Origin: Bradyrhizobium monzae | GTDB lineage: Bacteria; Pseudomonadota; Alphaproteobacteria; Rhizobiales; Xanthobacteraceae | Direction of reading: 5' to 3' | DNA length: 64,000 nucleotides | NCBI RefSeq assembly: GCF_021458635.1 | Contig: NZ_JAIRDQ010000003.1 | Span: 496,001-560,000 of the forward strand | Shown: positions 63,318 through 64,000 of the stretch, in pieces | Position numbering within the stretch: position 1 is the first letter of the stretch | Layout: every line of letters starts with the position of its first letter | The notes under the pieces: generated by a model | Seen by the model: the letters and a program-made list of their open reading frames with translations, nothing else | Told to the model about the DNA's origin: nothing | The model's database searches: none | Made by a program: the position numbers and the translations under genes

Positions 63318-64000
63318 TCACCCGAGCAAGCCCTGGTACTGCGATTTCACGGTCTCGTAGCATTCGCAGGCTGCATCCTGCAGGGCCTGAAGGTTGGTTA
63401 TCAGGATCTTTCCTCTGGTGTATTTGATGATTCCCGCCTGCTGAAGCGTATGCGCCACGACCGTCACGCTTGTTCGCTTGACACCTAGCATCTCCGCTAA
63501 GAACTCTTGCGTGAATAACAGCGTATCGCTTTGTGAAAGGTCTCTTGACCTGAGCAGCCAGCGGCACAGGCGGGCGTTCACATGATGCGCTGCCATGCAG
63601 GCGGTGGATTGCTGCGCCTGAGCGTACAGGGTTTGCTCGTGTCTGATCAGCAGTGAAAGGAGCGCTTGGCTCCGCATGGCCGCACTCCTGAGCTCCGCCA
63701 AGCTGCAAACCATTGCCCTACCGCTCAGCTGGATCACCGCCCGACTTAGTGACTTCCGGCCATCGAGCGCCGCCGATGCGCCAATTACTCCGTCTCGGCC
63801 AACCATCGCGGCCTCCACGACTTGGCCACTCGATAGCGTGACCACGATGGAGATGACCGCGCTAGTCGGAAAATAGGTCGCGTCGATGCTATCGCCCGCC
63901 TCGAACAACACCTGCTCCTGTTCAAGATCCACGAGCTTTAGGCAGGGTTGAAGGGCAGCCAGATCGCTCGGCGAAAGCGAGGCGAGAAGTAAGTTTTCTT
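63318..64000 (-). CDS. Crp/Fnr-family transcriptional regulator (5' end beyond the window)
   Basis: This is a cyclic-nucleotide-binding-fold regulator with a C-terminal winged helix. The frame stays open through the right edge and encodes LLLASLSPSDLAALQP, the usual start of the family, so GTG 63932 is internal and the true start lies outside. The sensor domain has VLFEAGDSIDATYFPTSAVIS, written in parts (FEAGDSIDATYFPTSAV). The helix-turn-helix contains FTQEFLAEMLGVKRTSVTVV, ending GIIKYTRGKI. It lacks the Cys cluster of Fnr. The signal is unknown. Bradyrhizobial genomes carry many close paralogues. Confidence 0.9.
   Translation of the reverse strand, partial: ENLLLASLSPSDLAALQPCLKLVDLEQEQVLFEAGDSIDATYFPTSAVISIVVTLSSGQVVEAAMVGRDGVIGASAALDGRKSLSRAVIQLSGRAMVCSLAELRSAAMRSQALLSLLIRHEQTLYAQAQQSTACMAAHHVNARLCRWLLRSRDLSQSDTLLFTQEFLAEMLGVKRTSVTVVAHTLQQAGIIKYTRGKILITNLQALQDAACECYETVKSQYQGLLG

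Noticed and set aside
63932..63932. GTG start for the Crp/Fnr gene
   Set aside because: The frame continues to the window edge with the typical Crp/Fnr N-terminal sequence, so the gene is longer and cut by the window end.

Overview
The window is chromosomal DNA from a high-GC alphaproteobacterium, almost certainly a Bradyrhizobium or a close relative in the Nitrobacteraceae. The evidence is rhizobial gene families and order (a GlpR-linked glycerol ABC operon, DUF1993, DUF2160 and bradyrhizobial small exported proteins), strong GC bias at third codon positions, and several dispersed intergenic repeat families of the kind common in Bradyrhizobium. I see no tRNA or rRNA gene, CRISPR array, intact insertion sequence or prophage.

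Layout. Positions 1-9.7 kb hold an edge gene with an HExxH motif, a Lys/Ala-tailed small protein, a TPR protein, HtpX, a two-gene polysaccharide-export/synthase unit (membrane-fusion protein plus GT2-PilZ synthase, resembling rhizobial bgsBA), an MltB-type lytic transglycosylase, a DUF1993 protein and an Old Yellow Enzyme. Positions 9.8-20 kb hold the complete glycerol uptake and catabolism locus on the minus strand (HAD phosphatase, glpR, glpD, glpS, glpT, glpP, glpQ, glpU, glpV), with a plus-strand PhD/VapC-type toxin-antitoxin pair lodged between glpR and glpD. Positions 20-28 kb hold small genes and a fatty-acid beta-oxidation operon (fadE, thiolase, fadB, thioesterase). Positions 28-35 kb hold a TetR/RND efflux system and an MFS carrier.

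Positions 35-39 kb hold a LacI repressor divergent from a DUF1932 dehydrogenase, with two identical 12-bp palindromic operators between them, then a YcaQ/AlkX-like DNA glycosylase. Positions 39-47.4 kb are rich in envelope genes: a Met-rich exported protein, a peptidoglycan-binding protein, an OmpA-like protein, a PMT-family (GT39) glycosyltransferase divergent from a FecR-domain/beta-barrel pair with a Ser-Pro repeat linker, two VOC proteins, a His-rich cupin, CsbD and FKBP. Positions 47.4-57.7 kb hold a PaoABC-like periplasmic molybdenum aldehyde oxidoreductase, a GGT-like Ntn hydrolase, TrhO, SlyX, a membrane diguanylate cyclase and HemE.

Positions 57.7-64 kb look like accessory DNA: small orphan genes, gene fragments, long non-coding stretches, and an SDR/SnoaL/LysR cassette flanked by diverged direct repeats. 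The window ends inside a Crp/Fnr regulator.

The most noteworthy points are: (i) the two glycerol ABC ATPases carry complementary degenerate motifs, predicting one competent and one dead ATP site; (ii) a PMT glycosyltransferase sits next to an exported beta-barrel with a Ser-Pro linker, a possible enzyme-substrate pair; (iii) a c-di-GMP-responsive bgsBA-like synthase; (iv) a paired LacI operator architecture; (v) a fragment resembling the N-terminus of actinobacterial DapD; and (vi) the repeat-flanked SDR cassette.
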